Notes: generated by a model not told the origin, from the sequence alone. 64,000 nucleotides of DNA from G963665495 sp963665495 (GCA_963665495.1 OY762289.1:744001-808000); one strand, 5' to 3'. Positions 42,615 to 52,099 are shown, counted from the first letter of the stretch. A program made the numbers and translations.

Positions 42615-43142
42615 CTATTCCGATTCATCATCGTCCTTTTCAGGATCTTTTAACACATCCTGAAAAAGATCTTCAATAATATCTTTGATTTCATCCGGTT
42701 GTTTATCCAGAGCAAAAGCCAGCTCTATTGTGATGAGGCTCATGGCCTGTTCAAGCAACCGGCGTTCACCGAAAGATAATTCTTTATCTTTGCCAATGAG
42801 CAGCAATTCTTTGAGGACATAGGCAACATCCGCCAGATCGCCACTTTTCAGCTTTTCAGAATATTCCCTGTACCGACGATTCCAGTTCTGTCCGGAATAG
42901 CCGGAAAAGTCGGAGCGGTCTTTGAGAGAGGCAATGATATCCTGCCCTTTCTTTTCATCGCAGACAGGCCGCAGGCCAACGTTGTTGGCATTATTGACAG
43001 GAACCATCAGGGTTACATTGTTGCTGAGGATACGAACAATATAAAAATCAGCTTTTGAGCCCCCGATTTCCTGATTTTCAATTCTCTCTACCTTACCAAC
43101 GCCTTGGGCGGGGTAAACTACCAGCTCTTCAACTCCAAACAC
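42615..43142 (-). CDS. carD: CarD-family transcriptional regulator
   Basis: This 175-residue protein has the RNA-polymerase-interacting N-terminal Tudor-like domain (LVVYPAQGVGKVERIENQE; VTLMVPVNNANNVGLRPV) and a helical DNA-binding C-terminus (LAYVLK-like region around residues 95-150, with SFGERRLLEQAMSLITIEL). CarD proteins stabilise open promoter complexes. The acidic tail (DPEKDDDESE) is typical of delta-proteobacterial members. It lies between pth and rho. Confidence 0.9.
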   Translation of the reverse strand: MFGVEELVVYPAQGVGKVERIENQEIGGSKADFYIVRILSNNVTLMVPVNNANNVGLRPVCDEKKGQDIIASLKDRSDFSGYSGQNWNRRYREYSEKLKSGDLADVAYVLKELLLIGKDKELSFGERRLLEQAMSLITIELAFALDKQPDEIKDIIEDLFQDVLKDPEKDDDESE

Positions 43143-43261
43143 GTCAGTACTCCTTGGGGGGATATGATGAGGGGTATAAATGCTATATTCACATTAATAT
43201 ACCCAAAGCTCCAGAGATAGTCCATATGCTTAGCAGATAAAGATGGAAATACTGAATATTG

Positions 43262-43864
43262 TCAGGGCGTAAAAGAGTTTAACTGCTGCCTGGCAAGTTC
43301 GAATCCCTTTTCAGCAAAAAGGGACAGCCCATCTATGGCAGCTGGAACAATGTCTTGCACCAGCATCCGTTCTTCAGATGAAAACGGATGTAACACATAC
43401 GAGCTGATATCAACGTGGGCCGGTCGCCCGATTCCCAGTCTGAGCCTGTAAAAATCGCGAGTGCCCAGCTGTTCGACTATGGAGCCGACACCATTGTGTC
43501 CGGCCCAGCCTCCGCCAAATTTGAGACGCATCCGTCCCAGAGGGAGGTCAAGTTCGTCGTGCAGAACAATGAGCTGGTCAGCTTCCAGATTGTAATAGCG
43601 CAGGATCTTGGACACCGCCTTGCCACTCAGGTTCATGTACGTCAGCGGCTTGAGAAACAGCCATACACGCGAGGTAGCCAGATGCCGCATTCTCCAGAGT
43701 TCAAAGAAATCTTTGCTCGATTTGACTGTTTCAGCTTGCGCCCAGCCAAAGCTTTCCGGCATCGCCGCGAGTGCGTCAAGAACACTGAAACCGAAATTAT
43801 GCCGCGTTTGGTGGTACCGTTGCCCCGGGTTGCCCAACCCGGTAATAATTCCTGCGTATTGCAT
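43262..43864 (-). CDS. pth: peptidyl-tRNA hydrolase
   Basis: This 200-residue enzyme shows the Pth motifs GLGNPGQRYHQTRHNFGF (with the catalytic His), KPLTYMNLSG and LHDELDLPLGRMRLKFGGG, plus GHNGVGSI. It recycles tRNA from peptidyl-tRNAs that drop off ribosomes. It follows rplY after a strong terminator, so pth probably relies on read-through or its own promoter. Confidence 0.95.
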   Translation of the reverse strand: MQYAGIITGLGNPGQRYHQTRHNFGFSVLDALAAMPESFGWAQAETVKSSKDFFELWRMRHLATSRVWLFLKPLTYMNLSGKAVSKILRYYNLEADQLIVLHDELDLPLGRMRLKFGGGWAGHNGVGSIVEQLGTRDFYRLRLGIGRPAHVDISSYVLHPFSSEERMLVQDIVPAAIDGLSLFAEKGFELARQQLNSFTP

Positions 43865-43964
43865 AATACTATGGACAAGAGCCTCGGCCTGTCACGCCAC
43901 ATTCAGGAATCGTTCAGTGATCCAATGGCAGCGATATTCTCTGCGAGAGAAGATTAGGCCTTTC

Positions 43965-44006
43965 AAAAATTTTCCCGGCAATTTTTCAAAAAAATTGCCG
44001 GGAAAA
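43965..44006 (-). terminator. intrinsic terminator after rplY
   Basis: Seventeen-base arms (43970-43986 and 43990-44006) built on TTTTCCCGGCAA and TTGCCGGGAAAA pair perfectly around a three-base loop. Five U residues follow on the minus strand (43965-43969). The stem starts three bases after the rplY stop. Confidence 0.9.
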
Positions 44007-44009
44007 AAA

Positions 44010-44618
44010 TTATGCTTCGGCTTCTTCTTCCTCTGCTTTTTCCTCTTCTTCCGAGAGAGCCTGGACGCCGACCACGGCGAAGTTCTCATCAGAAGCATTG
44101 GAAACGCCTTCGGGAAGCACAAGGTCCTGAACATTGATGTTGTGGTTGATCTCGAGTTCGGTAACATCAATGGTAATCTTGTCCGGAATATTCAACGGCA
44201 TGCAGATGATTTCGATGTGTTCGCGGAACTGTTCGAGCTTGCCGCCCTGAATTTTAACACCCTTGGGGGTGCCGGTGATTTCAATAGGAACAATGATTTT
44301 GATTTCCTTCTGGAGATCAACACCCAGAAAATCAACATGCAGGATCTGATTCTTAAACGGATGATTGTGCATCTTCCAGATCAGGCAGGGCAGTTTTTCG
44401 ACAGTACCGTTTTCGTCGATCTCCAGCTGAATAACCGAAGTGGAGCCGGCATTGCGGTAAACTTTGCGCAAAGGCAGGTCGTCCGCCAAAATTTTGATGT
44501 TTTTTCCCTTGGAATCATAGAAAACACAGGGAACTTTTCCATTCTCACGGTAGCGGCGGTTAGGGCCTTTTCCTCCATCCATACGCTGACGCACGGTCAA
44601 AGAAAGCATTTCACTCAT
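44010..44618 (-). CDS. rplY: ribosomal protein L25/CTC
   Basis: This 202-residue protein is the long CTC form: an N-terminal 5S-rRNA-binding domain (LTVRQRMDGGKGPNRRYRE; VPCVFYDSK), a second beta domain (HVDFLGVDLQKEIKIIVPIE), and a glutamate-rich tail. GGAGAT lies upstream of the ATG at 44618. It is next to prs, a common bacterial pairing. Confidence 0.95.
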   Translation of the reverse strand: MSEMLSLTVRQRMDGGKGPNRRYRENGKVPCVFYDSKGKNIKILADDLPLRKVYRNAGSTSVIQLEIDENGTVEKLPCLIWKMHNHPFKNQILHVDFLGVDLQKEIKIIVPIEITGTPKGVKIQGGKLEQFREHIEIICMPLNIPDKITIDVTELEINHNINVQDLVLPEGVSNASDENFAVVGVQALSEEEEKAEEEEAEA

Positions 44619-44713
44619 TTATGTATCTCCTTTCCTGAAACTCCGGCCTTGTCGCGTCTCGCTCCGGCGGGAGGTAATGTTTTTAGGGCTGTGTTTTGAA
44701 TCCGACGAATCAT

Positions 44714-45652
44714 CTAAACAAACAACACGCTCACCGAGGAATCCGTATGAATGTTATAGATGGACTTGGCGAGCAACCCGGCAACAGACATGACTTTCAG
44801 TTTGGGGCAGGCCTGGAGTTTGTCCCCGAGCGGTATCGTATTGGTGACCACGATCTGGGAAAATTTCGAATTGCAGAGTCTGCGAATAGCCGGTCCAGAT
44901 AGAACGGGGTGGGTAGCACAGGCCATGACTTCCCTGGCGCCGTGAGAGAGCAGTGCTTCGGCTGCCTGAACCATGGTCCCTGCGGTGTCGATCATATCGT
45001 CGATAAGCACGCCGACCTTGCCATCAACGTCTCCGATGACATTCATGGCTTTAGCTTTGTTCGGTTCATCCCGCCGTTTGTCGATGATGGCCAATCCAAC
45101 GCCCAAACGCTTGGCATAGGCTCTGGCGCGTTCCGTTCCGCCGGCATCCGGCGAAACGATGATGAAATCCTCATCGAGCTTGCGCAGATATTCCAGAAAA
45201 ACTGGAAGTGCATAAAGATTGTCTACCGGGACGTCAAAAAAACCCTGGATTTGTCCGGCATGCAGATCAATGGTGATCATGCGGCTCATGCCGGCAACAG
45301 TCAGAAAATCCGCAACAAGTTTGGCGCTGATAGGAGAGCGGGGCACGACTTTGCGGTCCTGGCGGGCGTAGCCGTAATAAGGGACCACTGCTGTCACGCG
45401 TCCGGCGCTGGCTCGCTTCAAAGCGTCCAGAATCAGACAAAGCTGCAGAAGGTTGTCGTTGACCGGCGCACAGGTGGGCTGCACGACAAAAACGTCGTCG
45501 CCGCGTACATTGGCACCGATTTCGATGCGAATTTCACCGTCGCTGAAAGTTTCCGTAACTGCGGGTGTCAGTCTGCAACCGAGATGGTTGCAAATGGCCT
45601 GCGCTAGCTCCGGGTTTGATGAACCCGTTACAATTTTTAAATCGCGATGCAT
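44714..45652 (-). CDS. prs: ribose-phosphate pyrophosphokinase
   Basis: The start is ATG 45652 (MHRDLKIVTGSSNPELA) after TAAGG; a longer frame to 45718 has no support. The 312-residue enzyme makes PRPP from ribose-5-phosphate and ATP. Visible motifs are the ATP loop (PYYGYARQDRKVVPRSPIS), the metal-binding DLHAGQIQGFFDVPVDNL, and the PRPP loop VLIDDMIDTAGTM. Length and motifs are those of class I enzymes. Confidence 0.95.
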   Translation of the reverse strand: MHRDLKIVTGSSNPELAQAICNHLGCRLTPAVTETFSDGEIRIEIGANVRGDDVFVVQPTCAPVNDNLLQLCLILDALKRASAGRVTAVVPYYGYARQDRKVVPRSPISAKLVADFLTVAGMSRMITIDLHAGQIQGFFDVPVDNLYALPVFLEYLRKLDEDFIIVSPDAGGTERARAYAKRLGVGLAIIDKRRDEPNKAKAMNVIGDVDGKVGVLIDDMIDTAGTMVQAAEALLSHGAREVMACATHPVLSGPAIRRLCNSKFSQIVVTNTIPLGDKLQACPKLKVMSVAGLLAKSIYNIHTDSSVSVLFV

Positions 45653-45727
45653 TGCCTTAGTTCCGTCAGTTCGTTGGACTCTAAACTTTGCGGAGTACCG
45701 GAAAAACGGTAGTTCCATTAAAAAAAA

Positions 45728-45803
45728 TGGCTGGGGTGGAAGGATTCGAACCCTCGAATGACGGGACCAAAACCCGTTGCCTTACCGACTTGGCGACACC
45801 CCA
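45728..45803 (-). tRNA. tRNA-Gln (anticodon TTG), CCA encoded
   Basis: A 76-base cloverleaf reads from 45803 to 45728 on the minus strand. The acceptor stem TGGGGTG pairs with CACCCCA, followed by discriminator G and encoded CCA. The anticodon stem ACGGG/CCCGT encloses the loop TTTTGGT, giving anticodon TTG for glutamine. The T-arm contains GGTTCGAATCC. It lies between ispE and prs, with only three bases to the ispE stop. Confidence 0.96.
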
Positions 45804-45806
45804 GTG

Positions 45807-46712
45807 CTAACAATAGTGGATAAATACGTTTTGATGTGAAAGCGTCAACTTCCCCGCTGCCTCTTCTGCAGAGGCCGTATTTTTGTATAGTCCGAAGATG
45901 CTGGATCCACTCCCACTCATGAGCGCCCCGATTGCCCCTGATCTCAGTAACTCTTCCTTGATCAAGCGAAGTTGGGGAAAAGTTGGAAAAACCACAGCTT
46001 CAAAGCGGTTGAAAAACAGCAGTGAACTAGAACAGGAGAGGCAATACTCTTTTTGGGTAGGGCATGTCAAGAATCTGGATGCGCGCTTATGAATATTTTC
46101 AGCCATTTCATCGTAGGCGGCGTATGCCCAGGCGGTATTGACCTGTACCTCGGGACAAACCAGAACCATGGCCATGCCGCTAAGATCCGCATGAAAGGGG
46201 ATTTCATCACTGAATGTATCGCCTATTCCAGTGGCCCAGGCTGCCTTGCCGTGCAGAAAAAAAGGAATATCCGCCCCCAGCCCGGAGGCCAGCGTATGCA
46301 GTGTGGTCCGGTCAAGGGCCTGACTGCCCGCACAGTCATTCAGATAGGAAAGCAACGCGGCAGCGTCCGCGCTTCCGCCGCCAAGTCCGGCGCCGAAGGG
46401 AATATTTTTTTCCAGGTGTACGGTCAGATCCGGCCGGTAGCCGCTGGCTGCGGCAAAGGCATCATAGGCTTTTACAACAAGGTTGCCCGGAGTGGCGAGT
46501 TCGGCTGTCGAACAGCTGAACTGCAACGCCGTTCCCTGGCCGCCTGGGGCGACATGCAAGACGTCGGATGGTTGCGGAAGCGGATAAAAGAGCGTTTCCA
46601 GCTCATGGTAGCCGTCCGCGCGCGTGGCCGTGATTTCAAGATGCAGATTGACTTTGCATCCGGTCTGCAAGCTTGCGGTGCTCTCTGATGCACACATGCT
46701 ATTCTGGTTCAT
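45807..46712 (-). CDS. ispE: 4-diphosphocytidyl-2-C-methyl-D-erythritol kinase
   Basis: This 301-residue GHMP kinase acts in the MEP isoprenoid pathway. It has CKVNLHLEITATRADGYHEL at the N-terminus, the ATP-binding PFGAGLGGGSADAAAL, and the C-terminal GALMSGSGSSIFGLY. No good ribosome-binding site is seen before ATG 46712; ATG 46697 is an alternative. Confidence 0.93.
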   Translation of the reverse strand: MNQNSMCASESTASLQTGCKVNLHLEITATRADGYHELETLFYPLPQPSDVLHVAPGGQGTALQFSCSTAELATPGNLVVKAYDAFAAASGYRPDLTVHLEKNIPFGAGLGGGSADAAALLSYLNDCAGSQALDRTTLHTLASGLGADIPFFLHGKAAWATGIGDTFSDEIPFHADLSGMAMVLVCPEVQVNTAWAYAAYDEMAENIHKRASRFLTCPTQKEYCLSCSSSLLFFNRFEAVVFPTFPQLRLIKEELLRSGAIGALMSGSGSSIFGLYKNTASAEEAAGKLTLSHQNVFIHYC

Positions 46713-46776
46713 AAGAAAGAAAGTATATTCGCTGCCCGCGTATGTTGTAAAGAAAAAGTTCCTTTGAGGGAAAAAA

Positions 46777-47163
46777 TTACTCCGGGCGCCAGGTTCCGGG
46801 ACACGTACCGCAAACGTTTTCGCAGAGACAGGCCGGGTGCATCTTGGGGCAGTTGTGGCGGATGGTGCTTTCGGCCGGTTCCGCGACGAAGTTGTATTGC
46901 AGGAGACAGCCTTCCGGAATGCAGATGTAGGTATTCAGCGGACAGCGTACCATGGTTCCTGATTTGAGCTGGTCCCCGTTGCGTATTATCTGTGCGTCCA
47001 GTGTGACGGCGCAGGTTATGGGGGTGGAAGGATTCTGCTGGTCGCTTGTCTGCAAAGCAGGCGGGCAGGAAAAAAGATTTTCCGAACCGGCCCTTGCAAC
47101 GGCGGACGTAGCAAGCGCAGCCCAGAGGGTGAGACAGCAAAAGACAACAGCAAAAAATTTCAT
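46777..47163 (-). CDS. small exported cysteine-rich protein, unknown
   Basis: This 128-residue protein has a signal peptide (FFAVVFCCLTLWAALATSAVA). The mature part has about nine cysteines, with most in the last half (MVRCPLNTYICIPEGC; NCPKMHPACLCENVCGTC). Even cysteine spacing suggests disulfides or metal binding in the periplasm. I do not recognise a family. It follows no operon partner; ispE lies downstream on the same strand after 64 bases. Confidence 0.6.
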   Translation of the reverse strand: MKFFAVVFCCLTLWAALATSAVARAGSENLFSCPPALQTSDQQNPSTPITCAVTLDAQIIRNGDQLKSGTMVRCPLNTYICIPEGCLLQYNFVAEPAESTIRHNCPKMHPACLCENVCGTCPGTWRPE

Positions 47164-47422
47164 GACGCCTGTTCCTGAAAACGTGTTTGGCTCTGGAAAC
47201 AGCCACTTTGCCTGGGGAGTTCAGATCCCGTCAATGGATATTTGCCATATCGACTTTCGTCTTCATGAGTTGTTTTGCAATAATGATTGAGGAGTCTGTA
47301 TTATTTTTGCGCGGGTTGTGATAGAACAATGCCCGGATAAGTTAAATGAGCGCTCATGGCACTGGGGGGCAGGAATACTTTCATACTTGAAAGGTTTCGC
47401 ACTTTGTCGCATAGTATCGCGG

Positions 47423-47491
47423 CCTCGTTGAAAGGGGGATCTGGATAAGCCCCTGGTTTGTTTGCTCGCTCAAACACAACGAGGTTTTTTT
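47423..47491 (+). ncRNA. structured RNA element ending in a U-tract, upstream of trkA
   Basis: CCTCGTTG (47423-47430) pairs with CAACGAGG (47477-47484), followed by seven T residues. Inside, GGGG (about 47434-47437) can pair with CCCC (47450-47453), and GTTTG (47456-47460) with CAAAC (47471-47475), giving a three-way-junction-like fold. No plus-strand gene ends just before it, so it is either a small RNA or a leader attenuator for trkA, about 110 bases downstream. I do not recognise a known riboswitch class. Confidence 0.45.
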
Positions 47492-47599
47492 GTGTTCCGC
47501 CGGTGAAGCTGACGTCCCGAAAACGGGTGCGACATCCGGCGGCGGGTCAACGGCACGGCGTACTGGATTTGTAGGACTGTATAGTATATTGAGCTGGTT

Positions 47600-49000
47600 A
47601 TGAGATTCTTTCATCGAGAAAAGAAAAAAACGGAAACGTTGAAGGTCATCATTGTCGGGGCCGGTGAAGTCGGTTTTCACATCGCGCAGCGCTTGGCTGA
47701 AGAAAACAAGAACGTGGTGGTGATCGACCGCAATCCGAAAAAATTGCAGCGGCTCACAGACCAGATCGACGTGCAGATCATCGAAGGGTCCGGCTCCAGT
47801 CCGCGCGTGCTTATGGAAGCAGGCGCCGAAGAAGCCGACATTCTGCTGGCAGTCACGGACAGTGACGAAACCAACATCATAGCTTGTTTTTTCGCCAATG
47901 TGCTTTCTCCGGAATCCTTGAAACTGGCCCGGATTCGTAATGAAGAATACACGCTATACCGCGATGCCCTTTCCAAGGAATATCTGAACATCGGCGTCGT
48001 CATCAATCCGGAAGTCGAGGTCATCAAGTCCATCGACCGGATGATCAACGTGCCCGGCATTGTTGATTACAGCGAATTCGCCGGCGGCAAGCTCAAAATG
48101 CTGGGCATCCGCGTGGAAACCGGGGCTTTTGTGGGCGTTCCGTTGATGGAACTGCGCGGTGCCATCGGGTTCGAAAATTTCATTATCGCGGGCATCGTCC
48201 GGGATGAAAAACTGATCGTCCCCACCGGTGAAGACAAAATTCTGAGCGGAGACTTGATTTATGTCGTCTGCGTCGAAAAAGACCTGCGGCAGCTGGGCGC
48301 CACTTTCGGTTTGCGGGACAAGCCCATCAAAGAACTGATGATCATCGGCGGCGGCAACATCGGCCTGCGGCTCGCCGGATTGTGCGAGCAGCGCGGATAC
48401 CATACGCGCCTGGTGGATATCGATGAGAAACGCTGCCAGTATCTGGCAGAACGGCTGAACAAAGTCATAGTGCTCAAGGGCGACGGTACGGATCAGGACT
48501 TTCTGCGCGAGGAGAACATCAGCGGCATGGATATGGTCGTTTCCCTGACCGGCGATGAAGAGACCAACATTCTCTCGTCGCTTTTGGCCAAAAACATGGG
48601 CGCCCATATGACCATCACCCGTATCAACAAGACAGGTTACCTGCCTCTCGTACGGGCCATCGGCATCGAACACAGTGTCAGTCCGCGGCTTTCCGCGGTC
48701 AATAGTTTTCTGCACCACGTTCGCCAGGGAAAGATCATTTCCTCCGTACAGATCAAAGGCGAAGAGGCCGAGGCTCTGGAAGCCATAGCCCAGGAACATT
48801 CGGATATCGTGCACAAACCGCTCAAACAGCTCAGTTTTCCCAAAGGCGCGCTGATTCTATGCGTAATCCGCGGCGATGCGGTCATCGTTCCCAGTGGAGA
48901 TACCGTGATCGAACCGCAGGACCGTGTCATTATATTTAGTACGCCCGACAACCTTTCCCGTGTTGAAAGCGCGCTCGCGGCGAAGCTGGAGAGTCTGTAA
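47600..49000 (+). CDS. trkA: Trk potassium uptake regulatory protein TrkA
   Basis: This 466-residue cytoplasmic protein is a tandem RCK: two NAD-binding domains (VIIVGAGEVGFHIAQ near residue 15, and LMIIGGGNIGLRLAG near 240), each followed by a TrkA-C domain. It gates the TrkH channel in response to nucleotides. It is directly joined to trkH, whose start codon follows its stop. Confidence 0.95.
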   Translation: MRFFHREKKKTETLKVIIVGAGEVGFHIAQRLAEENKNVVVIDRNPKKLQRLTDQIDVQIIEGSGSSPRVLMEAGAEEADILLAVTDSDETNIIACFFANVLSPESLKLARIRNEEYTLYRDALSKEYLNIGVVINPEVEVIKSIDRMINVPGIVDYSEFAGGKLKMLGIRVETGAFVGVPLMELRGAIGFENFIIAGIVRDEKLIVPTGEDKILSGDLIYVVCVEKDLRQLGATFGLRDKPIKELMIIGGGNIGLRLAGLCEQRGYHTRLVDIDEKRCQYLAERLNKVIVLKGDGTDQDFLREENISGMDMVVSLTGDEETNILSSLLAKNMGAHMTITRINKTGYLPLVRAIGIEHSVSPRLSAVNSFLHHVRQGKIISSVQIKGEEAEALEAIAQEHSDIVHKPLKQLSFPKGALILCVIRGDAVIVPSGDTVIEPQDRVIIFSTPDNLSRVESALAAKLESL

Positions 49001-50449
49001 GTGCGTTTCCGTTACACCATGCGCGTGGTCGGCGCGATCATCTGTTCCGTCGGCTTGACCATGTTTTTCCCTTTGCTGTTTTCCTTATATTATGGCGACG
49101 ACGGGGCCTTGCCGCTGGCCATCTCCATGCTCATCACCGTTGTGGCGGGCGCGGCGCTTGTGCTGGTGTTCCGTACGCCCGACCCGGGCGGCATGAAGCA
49201 TCGCGAAGGGATGGCCATAGTGGCTTTGGGCTGGTTCGCCGCCGGAGTGGTAGGCGCTTTGCCGTTCTGGCTGGCCGGGACTTTTCCGCATCTGGTGGAC
49301 GCCATTTTCGAGTCTGTTTCCGGTTTCACCACCACCGGGGCCTCAGTCATGACGGATATCGAATCCGTCCCCAAGGGGCTGTTGATGTGGCGCAGCCTGA
49401 CCCACTGGCTCGGAGGCATGGGGATCATTGTACTTTCGCTGGCCATTCTGCCGTTTCTCGGCGTCGGCGGCATGCAGCTCTACAAGGCCGAAGTGCCGGG
49501 GCCTACTCCGGATAAACTGAGCCCGCGTATCAAGGATACGGCGCTGATCCTCTGGAAAGTGTACGTGCTGTTCACTGTTGTGGAAGTCATTCTGCTCTGC
49601 TTTGGGGGCATGGATTTTTTCGACTCCATCTGCCATACGTTCGGCACCATGGCCACAGGCGGGTTTTCCACCAAAAACACCTCGGTTGCCTATTACCACA
49701 GCGCGTATATTGACGTGGTCATCACCATTTTCATGTTTCTGGCAGGGGCGAATTTTTCACTGCATTTTTACGCTTTGCGCGGAAAACCCCTGGTATTGTG
49801 GAAGGACCCGGAATTCCGCTTTTATACGTACGCCGTCGGATTGAGTACGCTGGCCGTAACCATCTGCATTTATGGCAGAGATTACCAGAGCTTCTGGCAG
49901 TCTCTGCGTTATGCGTCCTTTCAGGTGGTTTCCATCTGTACCACCACGGGCTTTGCCACAGCGGATTATGAACTCTGGCCATTTTTAACTCAGGCTATTT
50001 TGTTTTTTCTGATGTTTCTGGGCGGCTCGGCGGGGTCCACTGGCGGCGGCATAAAATGCATGCGGATGATGGTGCTCTGTCGTCATGCCTACCACGAACT
50101 GATTCGCCTGGTGCATCCGCGTGCGGTAAAGTACGTCAAACTGGGCGGCAAACCCGTACCTCCGGAAGTCATTTCCGGCGTCTGGGGGTTCTTCGTGCTT
50201 TACCTGGCCTTGTACGTGTTTTCTTCCTTCATCATGGCCGCGTTGGGACTGGACGTATTGACTTCCTTCGCCTCGGTGGCCGCCTGTATCGGCAATATCG
50301 GCCCCGGACTGGGAACGGTCGGTCCGGCGGAGAACTACGCGCATATCCCGCAGTTGGGAAAATGGGTGCTGACATTTTGCATGCTGCTGGGAAGGCTTGA
50401 GATTTTCACCGTAATTATTTTGTTCGTTCCCGAGTTCTGGCGCAAGTAA
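49001..50449 (+). CDS. trkH: Trk potassium transporter subunit TrkH
   Basis: The GTG at 49001 has GGAGAG seven bases upstream, inside trkA. The 482-residue membrane protein has the four-fold membrane-pore-membrane repeats of TrkH, with selectivity-filter regions such as FTTTGASVMTDI, GTMATGGFSTKN, TTTGFATADYEL and IGNIGPGLGTVG. It moves potassium into the cell with TrkA. Confidence 0.95.
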   Translation: MRFRYTMRVVGAIICSVGLTMFFPLLFSLYYGDDGALPLAISMLITVVAGAALVLVFRTPDPGGMKHREGMAIVALGWFAAGVVGALPFWLAGTFPHLVDAIFESVSGFTTTGASVMTDIESVPKGLLMWRSLTHWLGGMGIIVLSLAILPFLGVGGMQLYKAEVPGPTPDKLSPRIKDTALILWKVYVLFTVVEVILLCFGGMDFFDSICHTFGTMATGGFSTKNTSVAYYHSAYIDVVITIFMFLAGANFSLHFYALRGKPLVLWKDPEFRFYTYAVGLSTLAVTICIYGRDYQSFWQSLRYASFQVVSICTTTGFATADYELWPFLTQAILFFLMFLGGSAGSTGGGIKCMRMMVLCRHAYHELIRLVHPRAVKYVKLGGKPVPPEVISGVWGFFVLYLALYVFSSFIMAALGLDVLTSFASVAACIGNIGPGLGTVGPAENYAHIPQLGKWVLTFCMLLGRLEIFTVIILFVPEFWRK

Positions 50450-50487
50450 TCCCTACGCGAAAATACTGCACAGCAAAGGAGCGGTTT

Positions 50488-51375
50488 ATGACATTGCAAA
50501 TTGGTTTTATCGGATCCGGCACCATGGGGGAACCCATGGCCGCCAACCTGCTGAAAGCCGGATTCGCAGTCAGGATGTACAATCGCAGCCCGGAGAAGCT
50601 TGCCGCACTTAAGGCCGCAGGTGCTTCCACGGCAGCGACTCCGGGCGAGCTGGCGGCGCAGTCGGACTACCTGCTGCTGATGCTGACCGGCCCCGAAGCC
50701 GTGGACAGCGTCCTTTTTGGACCTGGGGGCGTTGTTGAAGCCAAGAACGACGGACTGACCGTGGTGAACATGGGCACCGTGTCGCCGGAGTATACGCGTA
50801 CGCTGGATAAACGGCTGCAGGAAAAAGGGCTGAAGCTGCTGGACGCTCCGGTATCCGGTTCGCGCAAGCCCGCGGAAACAGGCGACCTGGTCATCCTGGC
50901 CGGGGGGCCGGCCGACCAGGTGGAGGCGCTGCGCCCCGTATTTATGGCCATGGGCAAAAAAGTCGTTCATTGCGGTGAAATCGGTATGGGCTCGGCCATG
51001 AAAATGACCGCCAATATGCTTTTGAGCGTGCTGCTGGCGGGCTTTACCGAAGCCCTTTGTCACGGACGCCAATGCGGTCTCGATACGGATGTCATTCTGG
51101 ATACGCTGTTATCCGGCCCCATGAGTTGCCAGCTGTTCGCCTTGAAGGAGAACATGTTTCGTAGCGGCTCGTATTCGCCCGCACAATTCACCCTCAAGAA
51201 TATTGTCAAAGATCTGCGCTTTATTTTACAGACTGCGGACAGCGCGGGCGCTCCGGCCTATATGACCAGTACGGCTTTTCAGCTGTATCGTACGGCACTG
51301 GCCGGGGGGCAGGGAGATGACGACTTCGCGGCTGTGATTGAGGCCATGGAAGCCATGTGTGATAAAACTTCTTAA
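50488..51375 (+). CDS. beta-hydroxyacid dehydrogenase family oxidoreductase
   Basis: This 295-residue enzyme has an N-terminal Rossmann motif (GFIGSGTMGEPMAANLL), the substrate-binding DAPVSGSRKPAETG, and the catalytic lysine in GMGSAMKMTANMLL. It belongs to the 3-hydroxyisobutyrate/glyoxylate (succinic semialdehyde) reductase family. NADPH use is likely but not certain. AAAGGAG precedes the ATG. It is 38 bases after trkH, probably in the same transcript. Confidence 0.9.
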   Translation: MTLQIGFIGSGTMGEPMAANLLKAGFAVRMYNRSPEKLAALKAAGASTAATPGELAAQSDYLLLMLTGPEAVDSVLFGPGGVVEAKNDGLTVVNMGTVSPEYTRTLDKRLQEKGLKLLDAPVSGSRKPAETGDLVILAGGPADQVEALRPVFMAMGKKVVHCGEIGMGSAMKMTANMLLSVLLAGFTEALCHGRQCGLDTDVILDTLLSGPMSCQLFALKENMFRSGSYSPAQFTLKNIVKDLRFILQTADSAGAPAYMTSTAFQLYRTALAGGQGDDDFAAVIEAMEAMCDKTS

Positions 51376-51396
51376 AAGTGACGTAAAAGAAATTCT

Positions 51397-52038
51397 ATGA
51401 GTACGAAAAAAAAGCAGAAACAGCCGGAAGGCGTCGCACCTCGCGTGTTGATTGTGGCTGTGGTGGTGGCGTTTTTGTTCGGCGTCTACGTGGGCGGCGT
51501 GGGCTTTTCCCTGTACCAGGAGCAGGGGGAGGACACTTCCTCTCAAGGACAGATGCGTATGCCCTCGGGCATGCCGCCGCAGGGCCAGCCTCAAGCCAAT
51601 GTTTCCACAGAAGACGAAGCCGCGATCCGCAGACTTGAAGCTACGGTTAAAGATAAGCCGATGGATTTGGGGTCCTGGATCCATCTGGGCAATCACTATT
51701 TCGACAGCAACCAGCACAAAGACGCCATTCGGGCCTATACGCGCGCGCTGGAACTGGATTCCAACAACGCCGACGTCTGGACGGACCTGGGAGTCATGTA
51801 CCGCCGCGACAACAATCCGCAAAAGGCCATAGAATGTTTCGACAAGGCCATTGCCGCCAATCCGGAACACCGTACCGCCCGCTTCAACAAAGCCATCGTG
51901 TATCTGCATGATCTGAACAACATGAACGCGGCTCTGGAAACCTGGGAAGAAGTTTTGCAACACGATCCGCAGGCCACCACTCCGGACGGGCGTCCGCTCA
52001 AGGCCATGATTGAGGAGCTGCGTAAGCAGCAACAATAA
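51397..52038 (+). CDS. membrane-anchored TPR protein
   Basis: This 213-residue protein has one N-terminal helix (VLIVAVVVAFLFGVYVGGVGF), a Gln/Met/Pro-rich spacer, and three TPR repeats (WIHLGNHYFDSNQHKDAIRA; YRRDNNPQKAIECFDKA). The layout resembles periplasmic scaffold proteins or cytochrome c biogenesis TPR proteins, but no partner genes are next to it. A terminator follows. Confidence 0.8.
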   Translation: MSTKKKQKQPEGVAPRVLIVAVVVAFLFGVYVGGVGFSLYQEQGEDTSSQGQMRMPSGMPPQGQPQANVSTEDEAAIRRLEATVKDKPMDLGSWIHLGNHYFDSNQHKDAIRAYTRALELDSNNADVWTDLGVMYRRDNNPQKAIECFDKAIAANPEHRTARFNKAIVYLHDLNNMNAALETWEEVLQHDPQATTPDGRPLKAMIEELRKQQQ

Positions 52039-52099
52039 AACAGAAATAGTCTTCCCGCTTTCGGCGTACAACCGCCATGGCGGCACAGATGTCAATCTG

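Noticed and set aside
47357..47372. TGGCAC-N-GGCA sequence resembling a sigma-54 promoter
   Set aside because: The spacing between the GG and GC elements is one base short of the required ten.
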